Source: Palsa-506 sp963786975 (GTDB taxonomy: Bacteria > Actinomycetota > Actinomycetes > Streptosporangiales > Streptosporangiaceae). From it: 64,000 nucleotides of DNA. The first letter of the stretch is position 1. The number at the start of each line of letters is the position of its first letter. Shown in pieces: positions 16,425 through 25,291 of the stretch. The stretch is taken from NCBI GenBank assembly GCA_963786975.1, contig CAWBBE010000010.1, positions 372,001 to 436,000 of the forward strand, read 5' to 3'. The position numbers were made by a program, and so were the translations under genes. A model generated the notes under the pieces. That model did no database searches. It was given only the letters and a program-made list of their open reading frames with translations, and had not been told where the DNA came from.

Positions 16425-16739
16425 CGGCCCGGCGGGTACGGAAGGAGCCACCGCCATGACGGCATCCGCAGCCGCGTCCGCGGCGCGGCCGGCGGTGGTC
16501 GCGGACGAGTGGGGTAGCGGCCCATGAGCGGCTCGGCCGCAACCGTCCGTAGCTGGCCAAATCCGGCATGGTGAGCGGAGCGGCCAGGTGTGGTATCGCT
16601 CGCGGGACCGGCCGGATATGGCCGGGCGGCTGGCCGGCCAGGTGGCCGGCCGTGGCGCCGGTGTACGGCGTCCGCGGCACGGGCAAGATGCGGGCAGGGT
16701 GCCCGCCGGGCGCATCGCCCGCGAGGGGAGGGTCAGGCC
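16425..16739. other. Gap with two tiny coupled open frames
   Basis: No standard gene is seen. AAGGAG precedes an ATG at 16456 that opens a 23-codon frame to 16527. Its stop overlaps another ATG (ATGA) that opens a 16-codon frame. Neither resembles a known protein. GGGGAGGG at the right end is the ribosome site of the WS/DGAT gene. Confidence 0.35.
16456..16527 (+). CDS. Possible 23-residue small ORF
   Basis: The frame starts MTASAAASAARPAVVADEW and ends after GSGP. A good ribosome site (AAGGAG, eight-base spacing) is the only support. It could be a leader peptide for the acyltransferase or the stub of a deleted gene. Confidence 0.2.
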   Translation: MTASAAASAARPAVVADEWGSGP

Positions 16740-18308
16740 ATGGAGCGGATGAGCACGCTGGACGCGGGCTTCTTCTTCGTCGAGCACGACAACGTCCCGA
16801 TGCACATCGGCTCGGTCGCCGTGTTCGAGGGGCCGATGCCGCCTTACGGGGATGTCGCCCGGCTGTTCGAGTCCAAGCTGCCGCAGGTGCCGCGGTACCG
16901 CCAGGTGGTACGGACCACGCCGCTGCAGATATTCCGCCCGGTGTGGGCCGATGACGTGCATTTCGAGATCAGCTACCACGTCCGGCACGCCGCAGTTCCG
17001 GCGCCCGGCGGAGCGGCGGAGCTTCGTGACCTCGCCGCCCGGCTCTTCGCCCAGCGGCTGGACCGGGCCAGGCCGCTGTGGGAAGAGTGGCTGCTCGAAG
17101 GGCTGGCAGACGGCCGCTGGGCGATCATCTCAAAGGTGCACCACGCGATGGTGGACGGTGTCGGCGGGACCGACCTGATGACGCTGGTCTTCGATCAGAG
17201 CCCGGACGCACCCCGGCTGGAGCCGGCCGGGTGGGAGCCCGAGCCGCCGCAGTCGCTGCTGAGCATGGTCGCCGACGGCGTCGTGGATGCCATGAGCTGG
17301 CCGCTCCGGCAGCTGAACAACTCGCCGGACGTGCTCCGGCTGATCCGCGCACCCGACGAGTTGCGCGGCTTCGGCCGCGGCCTGGCCAGCAGCGCGCGCC
17401 GCCTGGCCGAGCCGTCGGCCGGCTTCCTGAATGGCAACATCGGGCCGCATCGCCGCTGGGCCTGGACGACGGCCAGCCTCGGCGACGTCAAGAGCATCCG
17501 CGTCAAGCACGGCGGCACCGTCAATGACGTGCTGCTCACGGCGATCACCCGGGCCTACCGTGATCTGCTGGAGGCGCGCGGCAGCCTCGACGACGGGCTG
17601 GTGGTCCGCTCCCTGGTGCCGGTCTCGGTCCGGAACTCCGATCAGCATGGGGATGTCACCAACCGGGTCTCCGCGGTCCTGGTCAACCTGCCGGTCGGCG
17701 AGCATGACCCGCTGCGGCGGCTGGCGCTGGTGCGCGCGCAGATGGACAGCATCAAGACCAGCTCGCAGGCGGTCAGCGCCGAGATCCTGACCGGGATGCT
17801 CGGCTTCGCCGCGCCCATGCTGCTCGCGCTCGGCTCGCGGGCCGCGTTCAGCGCCCCGCAGCCGCTGGTGCAGACCGTGACCACCAACGTGCCGGGCCCG
17901 CGGGTCCCGCTGTACCTGCTCGGCCGCCGGATGGAGGCCGCCTACCCTTACGTGCCGATCGGCAACAGCCTGCGCACCGGGGTCGCGATCTTCTCCTACC
18001 TGGACACCATCTCGTTCGGCATCACCGCCGACTACGATGCCGTGCCCGACCTGGACATCCTGACCGAGGGCATCAGCCGCGGCCTGGCCGAACTGGAGGC
18101 CCAGCCGGCCATGCCGAAGCCGGAGCCAGGTCCGGCCAGGAAGCCGCCGACGGCCAGGAAGCCGCCGACGGGCGGCAAGGCGGCGACGGGCCAGGCGCGG
18201 GCCGCGGCGAAGAAGCCGGCCGCGAAGAAGCCGGCCGCGAAGAAGCCGCAGCGCACGTCCGAGCCGGGACCGGCGAAGAAGCCGGCGCCTCCTGGCCCAG
18301 CCGCCTGA
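16740..18308 (+). CDS. Wax ester synthase/diacylglycerol acyltransferase (WS/DGAT)
   Basis: A 522-residue acyltransferase that makes triacylglycerol or wax esters from acyl-CoA. The catalytic motif HHAMVDG is at 134-140; the N-terminal MSTLDAGFFFVE and the PNVPGP-like TNVPGPRVPLYLLGR segment are typical. The ATG at 16740 follows GGGGAGGG. Unusually, the last 50 residues or so form a Lys/Ala/Pro-rich low-complexity tail with repeated KKPAAKKPAAKKP, reminiscent of histone H1-like tails. The patatin gene follows, so this is a lipid storage/turnover neighbourhood. Confidence 0.93.
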   Translation: MERMSTLDAGFFFVEHDNVPMHIGSVAVFEGPMPPYGDVARLFESKLPQVPRYRQVVRTTPLQIFRPVWADDVHFEISYHVRHAAVPAPGGAAELRDLAARLFAQRLDRARPLWEEWLLEGLADGRWAIISKVHHAMVDGVGGTDLMTLVFDQSPDAPRLEPAGWEPEPPQSLLSMVADGVVDAMSWPLRQLNNSPDVLRLIRAPDELRGFGRGLASSARRLAEPSAGFLNGNIGPHRRWAWTTASLGDVKSIRVKHGGTVNDVLLTAITRAYRDLLEARGSLDDGLVVRSLVPVSVRNSDQHGDVTNRVSAVLVNLPVGEHDPLRRLALVRAQMDSIKTSSQAVSAEILTGMLGFAAPMLLALGSRAAFSAPQPLVQTVTTNVPGPRVPLYLLGRRMEAAYPYVPIGNSLRTGVAIFSYLDTISFGITADYDAVPDLDILTEGISRGLAELEAQPAMPKPEPGPARKPPTARKPPTGGKAATGQARAAAKKPAAKKPAAKKPQRTSEPGPAKKPAPPGPAA

Positions 18309-18518
18309 CCGGCCGCTACCTGGGCAGATGCCGGAGTGTGGTGCAGAGGAGACGGAGCGCAGCATCGCGTTACCGCTGTCATCTTGTGACGCTGCCGCGC
18401 CCGAATCGCGCTCGGTTTTCACGTACAGTTTCCGGTGGATGGCTATCTCGCCTGGCGTGCCGGCGCTTTCCGGCAGGCGGCCCGGACGGCGCTGCGATGG
18501 CGGTCCCGGGAGGCGAAC

Positions 18519-19529
18519 GTGGGTCCTGGACAGGAACCAGCAAGCTCTGGCCAGCGGATAGGTCTCGTCTTCGGCGCCGGGGGAGTGCTGGGCGCGGCCT
18601 GGATGACCGGCGCGCTGCCCTCGGTACAGGAACTGCTGCCCCGCCCGCTCAACGACGCCGACGTGATCGTCGGCACCAGCGCCGGCAGCGTCATCGCCGC
18701 CGCGCTACGCTGCCGCTCCAGCATCGAGGAGATGATCGCGTTCCAGCGCGGCCAGGCTGTCGGCGTGCTGCAGCACACCGGACCCTCGGCCGTCGAGCAC
18801 GGGCCGCTGCCGCCCCGCCCGCACCTGCGGGTCGGGTCGCCGCCGCTCATGCTGGCCGGCCTGCTGAAACCGCACCGGGTGCATCCGTCGGTGAGCGCCA
18901 GTGCGTGGCTGCCGCGCGGCCGCGCCCATCACGCCGGGCTGCGCGCCATGGTGCACGCCCTGCACAGTCACGCGCGCGAGCACATCGCGCCGGACGGCCC
19001 GCCGCATTGGGTGGACCGGCCGACCTGGATCGTCGCGGTTGACTACGACTCCGGCCAGCGGGTGGTCTTCGGCCGTGCGGATGCCCCGTCGGCACCGCTG
19101 CCGGATGCGGTAATCGCTTCCTGCTCCATTCCCGGCTGGTACCGGCCGGTCACAATCAACGGCCGGCGGTACATCGATGGCGGCGTTCGTTCGCCGACCT
19201 CGCTTCGCCTGATGACGAATGCAGGGGTCGACGAGGTTTACGTGCTTGCCCCGATGGCCAGCATCGAGATGGATAGGCCACGCCGGCCGCATGAGCGGCT
19301 GGAACGGCGGCTCAGGTGGCTGATGACGCACGCGCTGCTGCGAGATGCTAACGCGCTGCGCTCGCGCGGCATCAAGGTCACCGTGCTCACGCCCGGGCCT
19401 GAGGACCTGGCCGTGATGGGCGTGAACCTGATGGACCCGCGGCGCCGTCAGGCCGTGCTAGAGACCTCGCTGCGTACCTCGGCGGCCGCCCTGGCCAGGC
19501 GCGAGGCGCAAGAGCACCGGGCGGCCTAG
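18519..19529 (+). CDS. Patatin-like phospholipase
   Basis: A 336-residue patatin-fold serine hydrolase. The oxyanion motif GAGGVLGAA is at about 19-27, the nucleophile Ser54 in GTSAGS and the catalytic Asp220 in IDGG. It probably cleaves fatty acids from glycerolipids. The GTG at 18519 has GGGAGG five bases upstream; the frame opens at 18435 without a site. No signal peptide is seen. It follows the WS/DGAT gene by about 210 bases. Confidence 0.88.
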   Translation: MGPGQEPASSGQRIGLVFGAGGVLGAAWMTGALPSVQELLPRPLNDADVIVGTSAGSVIAAALRCRSSIEEMIAFQRGQAVGVLQHTGPSAVEHGPLPPRPHLRVGSPPLMLAGLLKPHRVHPSVSASAWLPRGRAHHAGLRAMVHALHSHAREHIAPDGPPHWVDRPTWIVAVDYDSGQRVVFGRADAPSAPLPDAVIASCSIPGWYRPVTINGRRYIDGGVRSPTSLRLMTNAGVDEVYVLAPMASIEMDRPRRPHERLERRLRWLMTHALLRDANALRSRGIKVTVLTPGPEDLAVMGVNLMDPRRRQAVLETSLRTSAAALARREAQEHRAA

Positions 19530-19588
19530 CAACCAGGGCGGTGCGGCCAGGCCTGGCGGGTGCCAGCCCTGGCCCACCTTTGCATGTG

Positions 19589-20080
19589 TCAGCCCTGGCG
19601 GACCCGTCGGCCGGTCACCCGGGTCGGGATGATCCGCAGGAAGTGCTCCCGGTTCCCGCCGGCCCACGATTCGATGCCCGATGCCAGCACGGACGCGTAC
19701 TCGTCGGCCGAGTCCACGTGGTGCGCGTGGCCCTGGATGAGAACGCTCCAGCCCTCGCGCGCGTCCGTGTCGATGTCGTCGACCTCGAAGGCCACCTTGT
19801 ACTCCGCGCCCGCAAGCCCGGTGCGCAGGTCCTCGTCCGTCGGGCTGTCCTGCTCCGTGCGGAACACGATGCTGCCCTCGTACATCAGGTAGTTGACCGG
19901 CATCACGGTCAGGCCGAACCGGCCCGAGTACGCGAGCCTGCCCAGGCCGCCAGGCGAAACCAGCCGGATGGACTCGGCCTCGTCCAGCCTCTCAAGCGAC
20001 GATTTCGGGCTCGCTGACTCCTGTCCGGGCCCGGGCCGGGCCTGGCTCCCGGTTGCGTCGCCAGTCGTGCGATCAGACAT
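19589..20080 (-). CDS. Pyridoxamine 5'-phosphate oxidase-family flavin protein
   Basis: A 163-residue split-barrel protein of the PPOX/FMN type: LVSPGGLGRLAYSGRFGLTV, PVNYLMYEGSIVFRT, YKVAFEVDDIDTDAREGWSVLIQGHAH. This is the actinobacterial group that binds FMN or F420 and whose substrates are mostly unknown. It starts at 20080 and diverges from the PLP decarboxylase. Confidence 0.85.
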   Translation of the reverse strand: MSDRTTGDATGSQARPGPGQESASPKSSLERLDEAESIRLVSPGGLGRLAYSGRFGLTVMPVNYLMYEGSIVFRTEQDSPTDEDLRTGLAGAEYKVAFEVDDIDTDAREGWSVLIQGHAHHVDSADEYASVLASGIESWAGGNREHFLRIIPTRVTGRRVRQG

Positions 20081-20458
20081 GAGTGGTCCTGTTCACGTGC
20101 GTGCCAGCGGACATTGACCGATGCCGGGGACATTCCGGGCGGCGCGCCGCCAGGTGGTGCCCCGGTGGCATCAGCTACAGACGCTACCCGGCCGGGGAAC
20201 CCGGCATGCGGCTGGATCCGCCTACAGCGCCGGCGCCCTGAGCATGCCCGGCCGGGTGCCTCCGGTGACTGCCCGGTGACGGGCGAGAAGATATCCGGCC
20301 ACGGGCATGGTCCGGTGCCCGCGGTCCGGTGTTCCGCGGCGCATTCTGCGATCATTGGGTGACTCCGGCGGCGGCCGGGAACGCCGGTGCCGGGCCGGGC
20401 CGGAAGGCTGGCGGGGCTCGCCTGCCGGGCCGCCGCCCGCGGCGGCAGCCCGATCACG
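20081..20458. other. Divergent gap, no gene seen
   Basis: The stretch between the PPOX gene and the PLP decarboxylase is G/C-rich. Short open frames here are shadows. It must hold promoters for both flanking genes, but no clear box or hairpin stands out. Confidence 0.4.
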
Positions 20459-21952
20459 ATGGCGAGGTCTGACGTGGACATGCAGCGCTGGCTGAGCCGC
20501 GGCCTGGCCGCCATCGAGGAGTGGCAGGATTCGTTCGGCCCGTTCGAACGCGATGCTTCGCTGCAGGTCAGCGACGAGCAGCTGGCTGCGGCCTTCGAGG
20601 AGTTCACCGGCCGGCTGCGGGACAACTACCCGTTCTTTCATCCTTCCTACGCCGGCCAGATGCTCAAGCCGCCGCATCCGGTAGCCGTCGTCGGCTACCT
20701 CACCGCGATGCTCGTCAACCCCAACAACCACGCGCTCGACGGCGGCCCGGCCACCGCGCGGATGGAGAAGGAAGTCGTCACCCAGCTGGCCAGCATGCTC
20801 GGCTTCGGCACGCACCTCGGTCACCTCACCACCAGCGGCACGATCGCGAACACCGAAGCGCTCTATGTCGCCCGCGAGCTGCATCCGGGCAGCGGCGTGG
20901 CATACAGCACGGACGCGCACTACACCCACGGCCGGATGTGCCGGGTCCTCGGCGTGCCGGGAACGCCGGTCAGGGTGGACGGCGCCGGGCGGCTGGATCT
21001 GGCCGCTCTCGATGACCTGCTGGCCAGCGGCCGGATCGGGACGGTGGTGGCGACGGCGGGTACCACCGGCCTGGGCGCGATCGATCCCGTGCACGAGGTG
21101 CTCGCTGTCGCCCGCGGGCACGGAGTACGCGTGCATGTCGACGCCGCCTACGGCGGCTTCTTCACCCTGCTGGCCGGGCGCGGCTACCGCAGCGATGACG
21201 AAGGCGGCGGCAATAGCGGTGGGGGCGCCGGCGGCAGCTACCGCGGCAGCGACTACGGCCGCGGTGGCCACGGCGGCGCCGGGGGAGACGGCCTCGCCGG
21301 GCTCGACCCGGCGCCGTGGCGGGCCATCGCCGAATGCGACTCGGTGGTGATCGACCCGCATAAGCACGGCCTGCAGCCATACGGATGCGGCGCGGTGCTG
21401 TTCCGGGATCCGGAAGTCGGGCGCTTCTACCAGCACGACTCGCCCTACACCTATTTCACCTCCGATGAGCTGCACCTCGGTGAGATCAGCCTGGAATGCT
21501 CCAGGGCCGGGGCGGCCGCCGCCGCGCTGTGGCTGACCTTCCGGCTGCTGCCGCCCACGCCGGACGGGCTCGGCCAGGTGCTGGCGGCCTGCCGCCGGGC
21601 CGCGCTGGACTGGTCGGCGCTCATCGAGGCATCTGACCGCCTCACCCTCTACCAGCCGCCGGAGCTTGACATCGTGTGCTACTTCGCGGGCGCCAGCCCG
21701 CCCGGCCCGCCCGCGCTGTCCGCGATCGATCAGGCCTCGGCGCGGATGCTGGCCGCCGGGATGACGGACCGGGCGCATCCGGTCTTCCTCAGCACGCTGC
21801 AGGTTTCGGCGAGTGAGTTCGCCCGGCGCCATTCCGGCATAACGGCCGACCGGGACGAGGCGCGGATCCTGCGCAGCGTCCTGATGAAGCCAGAGGCGCG
21901 CAGTCACGTAGCGCAGCTGCATGCCCGGGTCGAGGAACTGGCCGCTGGCTGA
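20459..21952 (+). CDS. PLP-dependent decarboxylase/aminotransferase-fold protein with Gly-rich insert
   Basis: A 497-residue group II decarboxylase-like protein. It has HPSYAGQMLKPPHPVAVVGY, LTTSGTIANTEAL, HVDAAYGGFF and the PLP lysine at about 302 in IDPHKHGLQPYGCG. Between the HVDAAYGG strand and the lysine a glycine-rich insert of about 30 residues occurs (21203-21298), with repeated GG, SYRG, DYGRGG and HGGAGG. The ATG at 20459 is the most likely start; 20480 is an alternative. The reaction (decarboxylase or lyase) cannot be fixed. Confidence 0.85.
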   Translation: MARSDVDMQRWLSRGLAAIEEWQDSFGPFERDASLQVSDEQLAAAFEEFTGRLRDNYPFFHPSYAGQMLKPPHPVAVVGYLTAMLVNPNNHALDGGPATARMEKEVVTQLASMLGFGTHLGHLTTSGTIANTEALYVARELHPGSGVAYSTDAHYTHGRMCRVLGVPGTPVRVDGAGRLDLAALDDLLASGRIGTVVATAGTTGLGAIDPVHEVLAVARGHGVRVHVDAAYGGFFTLLAGRGYRSDDEGGGNSGGGAGGSYRGSDYGRGGHGGAGGDGLAGLDPAPWRAIAECDSVVIDPHKHGLQPYGCGAVLFRDPEVGRFYQHDSPYTYFTSDELHLGEISLECSRAGAAAAALWLTFRLLPPTPDGLGQVLAACRRAALDWSALIEASDRLTLYQPPELDIVCYFAGASPPGPPALSAIDQASARMLAAGMTDRAHPVFLSTLQVSASEFARRHSGITADRDEARILRSVLMKPEARSHVAQLHARVEELAAG

Positions 21953-22043
21953 GCGACCGGCTCATCGGCACGCGGCTGGATGGGGCGATATGCCATCAGG
22001 CCGGGTACCCGTGGACTGGCGGGCCGACGGGAAGGCAGGACCG

Positions 22044-22895
22044 GTGAGCGAGCAAACCGACCAGGTGAGCGGACGCGCCCACCCGGCGAGCGGGCGGGCG
22101 GGGCGCGTCGCCCGGGTGGCAGTGGTCACCGGCGCCGGGACCGGCATCGGCGCGGCGGTGGCAGGCCGGCTGGCGGCCGGCGGCGCGGCGGTCGTCCTGG
22201 TCGGCCGCCGGGCGCGGCCCGTGCGGGAACTGGCCGGGCAGCTCGGCGGTCGTGCGCTGGCCATCGCCGCCGATGCGGCGTCCGCGGCCGAGATGGCCGG
22301 CGTCGCCGAGGCGGCCACGGCGCGGTTCGGCGGCATCGACACGCTTATCGCCAACGCGGGCGGTCCCGGCGCCGGGACGGCCGCCGGGATAACTGATGAC
22401 GCGTGGGCGGACAGTCTCCGGTCCAACCTCACGACCTGCCTGGTTTCGGCGCGCGCGTGCCTGCCGGAGCTGATCCGCAGCCGCGGCTCCGTGGTGGTGA
22501 TCTCATCGATCGCCGGGCTGGCCGCGGCCCCGGAATCGGTCGGCTACGTTACCGCCAAGCACGGCCTGATCGGCCTGGCCAGGTCGATGGCGCGGGACTA
22601 CGGCCGGCACGGCGTGCGAGTCAACACGGTCTGCCCGGGCTGGGTCCGCACCCCGATGGCCGACGAGGAGATGGACCAGCTGGCCGGCCTGCGCGGGCTG
22701 CCGGACCGGGACACCGCGTACGCGCTGGCCACCGCGCAGGTACCGCTTCGCAGGCCGGCCGAGCCGGCCGAGATTGCGGCGGTGGTGGCGTTCCTGGCCA
22801 GCAGCGACGCGTCCGCGGTGACCGGCGCGGTGATCACGGCCGACTGCGGCGCCACCGCGGTCGACCTGCCGACGACGGCCTTCGACCCACCCTGA
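22044..22895 (+). CDS. Short-chain dehydrogenase/reductase
   Basis: A 283-residue classical SDR. It has the cofactor motif TGAGTGIG, the NAGG segment, Ser in ISSIAG, the catalytic YVTAK and the C-terminal PAEIAAVVAFLASSDASAVTGAVI. A basic/polar leader of about 25 residues precedes the first strand. The GTG at 22044 has GAAGGCAGGA upstream. It ends in a run of CCCGTTTCC repeats that separate it from the convergent MarR gene. Confidence 0.9.
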   Translation: MSEQTDQVSGRAHPASGRAGRVARVAVVTGAGTGIGAAVAGRLAAGGAAVVLVGRRARPVRELAGQLGGRALAIAADAASAAEMAGVAEAATARFGGIDTLIANAGGPGAGTAAGITDDAWADSLRSNLTTCLVSARACLPELIRSRGSVVVISSIAGLAAAPESVGYVTAKHGLIGLARSMARDYGRHGVRVNTVCPGWVRTPMADEEMDQLAGLRGLPDRDTAYALATAQVPLRRPAEPAEIAAVVAFLASSDASAVTGAVITADCGATAVDLPTTAFDPP

Positions 22896-22949
22896 CCGTT
22901 TCCCGCGCCCGGACCCGTTTCCCCGGCCCGTTTCCCCCGGCCCGTTTCC
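22895..22949. repeat. Four degenerate CCCGTTTCC repeats between convergent genes
   Basis: The unit CCCGTTTCC (first copy ACCGTTTCC) recurs four times with spacings of about 14-18 bases, directly after the SDR stop and before the MarR stop. Confidence 0.65.
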
Positions 22950-22960
22950 GGCTGCGGCGG

Positions 22961-23473
22961 TCATGCCGGGGCGGCCCGGCCGTCCTCCAGGTGGGTCAGG
23001 ATCCGGCGCAGGCCGGCGGCCAGGTCGCTGACCTCGGCCGGGCCGAGCGGGCTGACGGTGTACGCCTCAGCGGCGTTGACCTGGGGAAACAGTCGCAGCA
23101 TCAGCTGCTCGCCGGCCGGGGTGAGCTGCAGCAGCACCAGCCGGCCGTCGGCGGGCAGCGAGGCTCTCCGCAGCAGGCCCTTGCCCTCCAGGGTCTTGAC
23201 CACCCCGGTCAGCGTGCCCTTGGAGATGCCTGCCTCGGCCGCGGCGTCACGGGATTCCAGGGAATCCCAGATCCAGGTGACCCAGAGCACCACGAACCCG
23301 GTCCAGGACAGGCCGGCCTCGGCGAGCACGGTTTGCTCGAAATGGTTCCGGATGGCGCTCGCGGCCCGGTGCAGGTTCTGCACCGCGGTCATCGCGGCGA
23401 AGTCCAGCTGCAGCCCGCCGAGCCGGCCCGATACCGCCCGCTCGGTTTCCGCAAGGGTGTGACGGCCGCTCAT
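22961..23473 (-). CDS. MarR-family regulator, last gene of the leftward catabolic set
   Basis: A 170-residue winged-helix protein: RNHFEQTVLAEAGLSWTGFVVLW, the recognition helix AAAEAGISKGTLTGVVKTLE and the wing RRASLPADGRLVLLQLT. The ATG at 23473 has GAGGTG just upstream. It lies on the same strand behind the permease, P450 and glutamine-synthetase-like genes and is a good candidate regulator of the surrounding amine/aromatic cluster (compare HpaR in homoprotocatechuate operons); this link is inference. Confidence 0.85.
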   Translation of the reverse strand: MSGRHTLAETERAVSGRLGGLQLDFAAMTAVQNLHRAASAIRNHFEQTVLAEAGLSWTGFVVLWVTWIWDSLESRDAAAEAGISKGTLTGVVKTLEGKGLLRRASLPADGRLVLLQLTPAGEQLMLRLFPQVNAAEAYTVSPLGPAEVSDLAAGLRRILTHLEDGRAAPA

Positions 23474-23617
23474 CCCCACCTCAAAGTCCACTGGGTCCCC
23501 ACGATGATGCCCGCCATCGGTACCCTACGCCGCCGCTGGCTGGCCCGGTCGCAAGGCGCTGATCTGCGGCGGCGCCTCCGGCAGGCGGGTCAGCGCGGCA
23601 CGCATCCGAGCGGGCTG

Positions 23618-23680
23618 GCCGGATCCGCCCGGGGCGGATCCGCCCGGGGCGGATCCGGGCTGGCCGGATCCGCCCCGGGG
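23618..23680. repeat. Tandem GGATCCGCCCGGGGC repeats
   Basis: The 15-bp unit occurs twice in tandem and then in partial and inverted form (GGATCC four times in 60 bases). It lies between the MarR start and the permease stop, just 7 bases from the latter. The inverted parts could fold and serve as a terminator or processing site. Confidence 0.75.
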
Positions 23681-23686
23681 ACCGGT

Positions 23687-25240
23687 TCAGGCCGGTTCCT
23701 CGGAGGCCGAGGCGGTCGAGGCAGGCCCGATGAGCGGATGTGCCGACACCGGGATGCGCAGCTTGCTGTTCGCGACCGCGAACGTGCCCCGGCCGTGTTT
23801 CACCAGCACAATCGCCGTGCCCGCCGCGAGCCAGCCGAGGATGATCCAGATCCACAGCTCGTTCGGGTAGACGGCGCCGTCGATGCTGCCGTAGACGGCG
23901 CCGGCCGCCGCGACGGTGCCGATGATGACGGCGATGACGAGCGCTACCGGGTTCACGTGCTTGCGCAGGCCGCGCAGGGCGCCGATGGTCACCGCGCCGT
24001 ACACCACGGCCAGCGAGGTACCGCCGAGGCCGGACATCCAGGAGAACAGCGGGAAGTACTGCGGCTGGCCGTTCAGCGGGAAAATGCCGTTGTCCAGCCG
24101 CACGGCGGCGACCAGCGCGACGGACAGCACGCACAGCAGCGCCGCAGCCGCCGACGGCGTGCCGAACCGCGGGCTGACCCGCTTCAGCGGGGACGGGATC
24201 CGCCCGTCCCTGGCCATCGCGTACACGCCGCGGACCGTGCTCACCGCGCAGCCGAGGCCGACCGCGGCGATGTCGAGTATCACCAGGATCTGGACCAGGT
24301 CGAGGAAGAAGCTGCTGCCGAAGGCGCCCGGCGCGGCGAGCTGGAACAGCGGCGCCGGGCTGGACGCCCAGGCCTTCGCGTTCAGCCCGAACCCGATGTC
24401 CTGGGCGTAGGCGGCGAGCACGTAGAAGGCCCCGACCACGACCACCGAGCCGATGATCGCCCGCGGGATCGTCCTGGCCGGCTCCCTGGTCTCCTCGCCG
24501 AGGTTGGCCGCCGTCTCGAAGCCGGTGAACACCAGGATTGCGTAGATGAAGCCGAAGAAGATCCCTTTCCAGCCGTCCGCGCTGGAGCCGGGCTTGAACG
24601 GCGCGACCGAGTTCCCGTGCAGGCCGCCCTTGATCACGATGTAGATGAAGAACGCGCCGACGACCACCGCGGAGACCGACACCAGGGCGAGCTGGGCCCG
24701 CACCGAGACCTGCACCCCGACGTAGATCAGCACCAGCAGGATCGCCAGGTAGGCCAGGTCGAGCACCCAGTAGGGGATGCCGACCTGCCAGGTCGACTGC
24801 AGGAAGTCCGCCGTGATCCCGCCGATCACAAGCACGATTGCGATCGTGAGCAGCATCGTCGCGCCGTAGTACAGCCAGCCGCCGACAAAGCCGGCCCGGT
24901 CTCCGAATCCGTCGCTGACATAGTCGTACAGCGCCCCGGCGGCGTGAATCCGCTTCGCGTACTCGGAGATGATCCACCCGATGGCCGCCATGCCGATGGC
25001 GGCCAGGATGATCGCGACCGGGGTGGCCACCCCGGCCCCGTACAGGCCGGCGCCCACGACCAGCGGCAGCACCAGCGCCGAGGAGAACACCGGGCCGATG
25101 AAGCCGACCGACTGGGCGATCACGTCGGGCAGGCTGAGGTTCGCCTGCCGGAGCGGCGCGGTGCCGCCGGGGGAGCCGGCCGAGCCGGCCGAGCGGGGGG
25201 AGCCGCCGGCCGCGGCGGGACTGGATTCGGGATGCGACAT
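23687..25240 (-). CDS. APC-superfamily amino acid/amine permease
   Basis: A 517-residue membrane protein with about 12-14 hydrophobic segments. It has VGFIGPVFSSALVLP in the first segment, GALYDYVSDGFG (APC signature region) and GFETAANLGEETREPARTIPRAI, the conserved loop of segment 6 to 7. The N-terminus is Ser/Ala/Gly-rich and cytoplasmic. In the operon with glutamine-synthetase-like, P450 and glutaminase-like genes it most likely imports the amine or amino acid to be degraded. Confidence 0.92.
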   Translation of the reverse strand: MSHPESSPAAAGGSPRSAGSAGSPGGTAPLRQANLSLPDVIAQSVGFIGPVFSSALVLPLVVGAGLYGAGVATPVAIILAAIGMAAIGWIISEYAKRIHAAGALYDYVSDGFGDRAGFVGGWLYYGATMLLTIAIVLVIGGITADFLQSTWQVGIPYWVLDLAYLAILLVLIYVGVQVSVRAQLALVSVSAVVVGAFFIYIVIKGGLHGNSVAPFKPGSSADGWKGIFFGFIYAILVFTGFETAANLGEETREPARTIPRAIIGSVVVVGAFYVLAAYAQDIGFGLNAKAWASSPAPLFQLAAPGAFGSSFFLDLVQILVILDIAAVGLGCAVSTVRGVYAMARDGRIPSPLKRVSPRFGTPSAAAALLCVLSVALVAAVRLDNGIFPLNGQPQYFPLFSWMSGLGGTSLAVVYGAVTIGALRGLRKHVNPVALVIAVIIGTVAAAGAVYGSIDGAVYPNELWIWIILGWLAAGTAIVLVKHGRGTFAVANSKLRIPVSAHPLIGPASTASASEEPA

Positions 25241-25291
25241 CGGACCTCCAAGGGCGGGGACTGGGCGGGCGGCTGGCCGCCGCCGTGGGCG

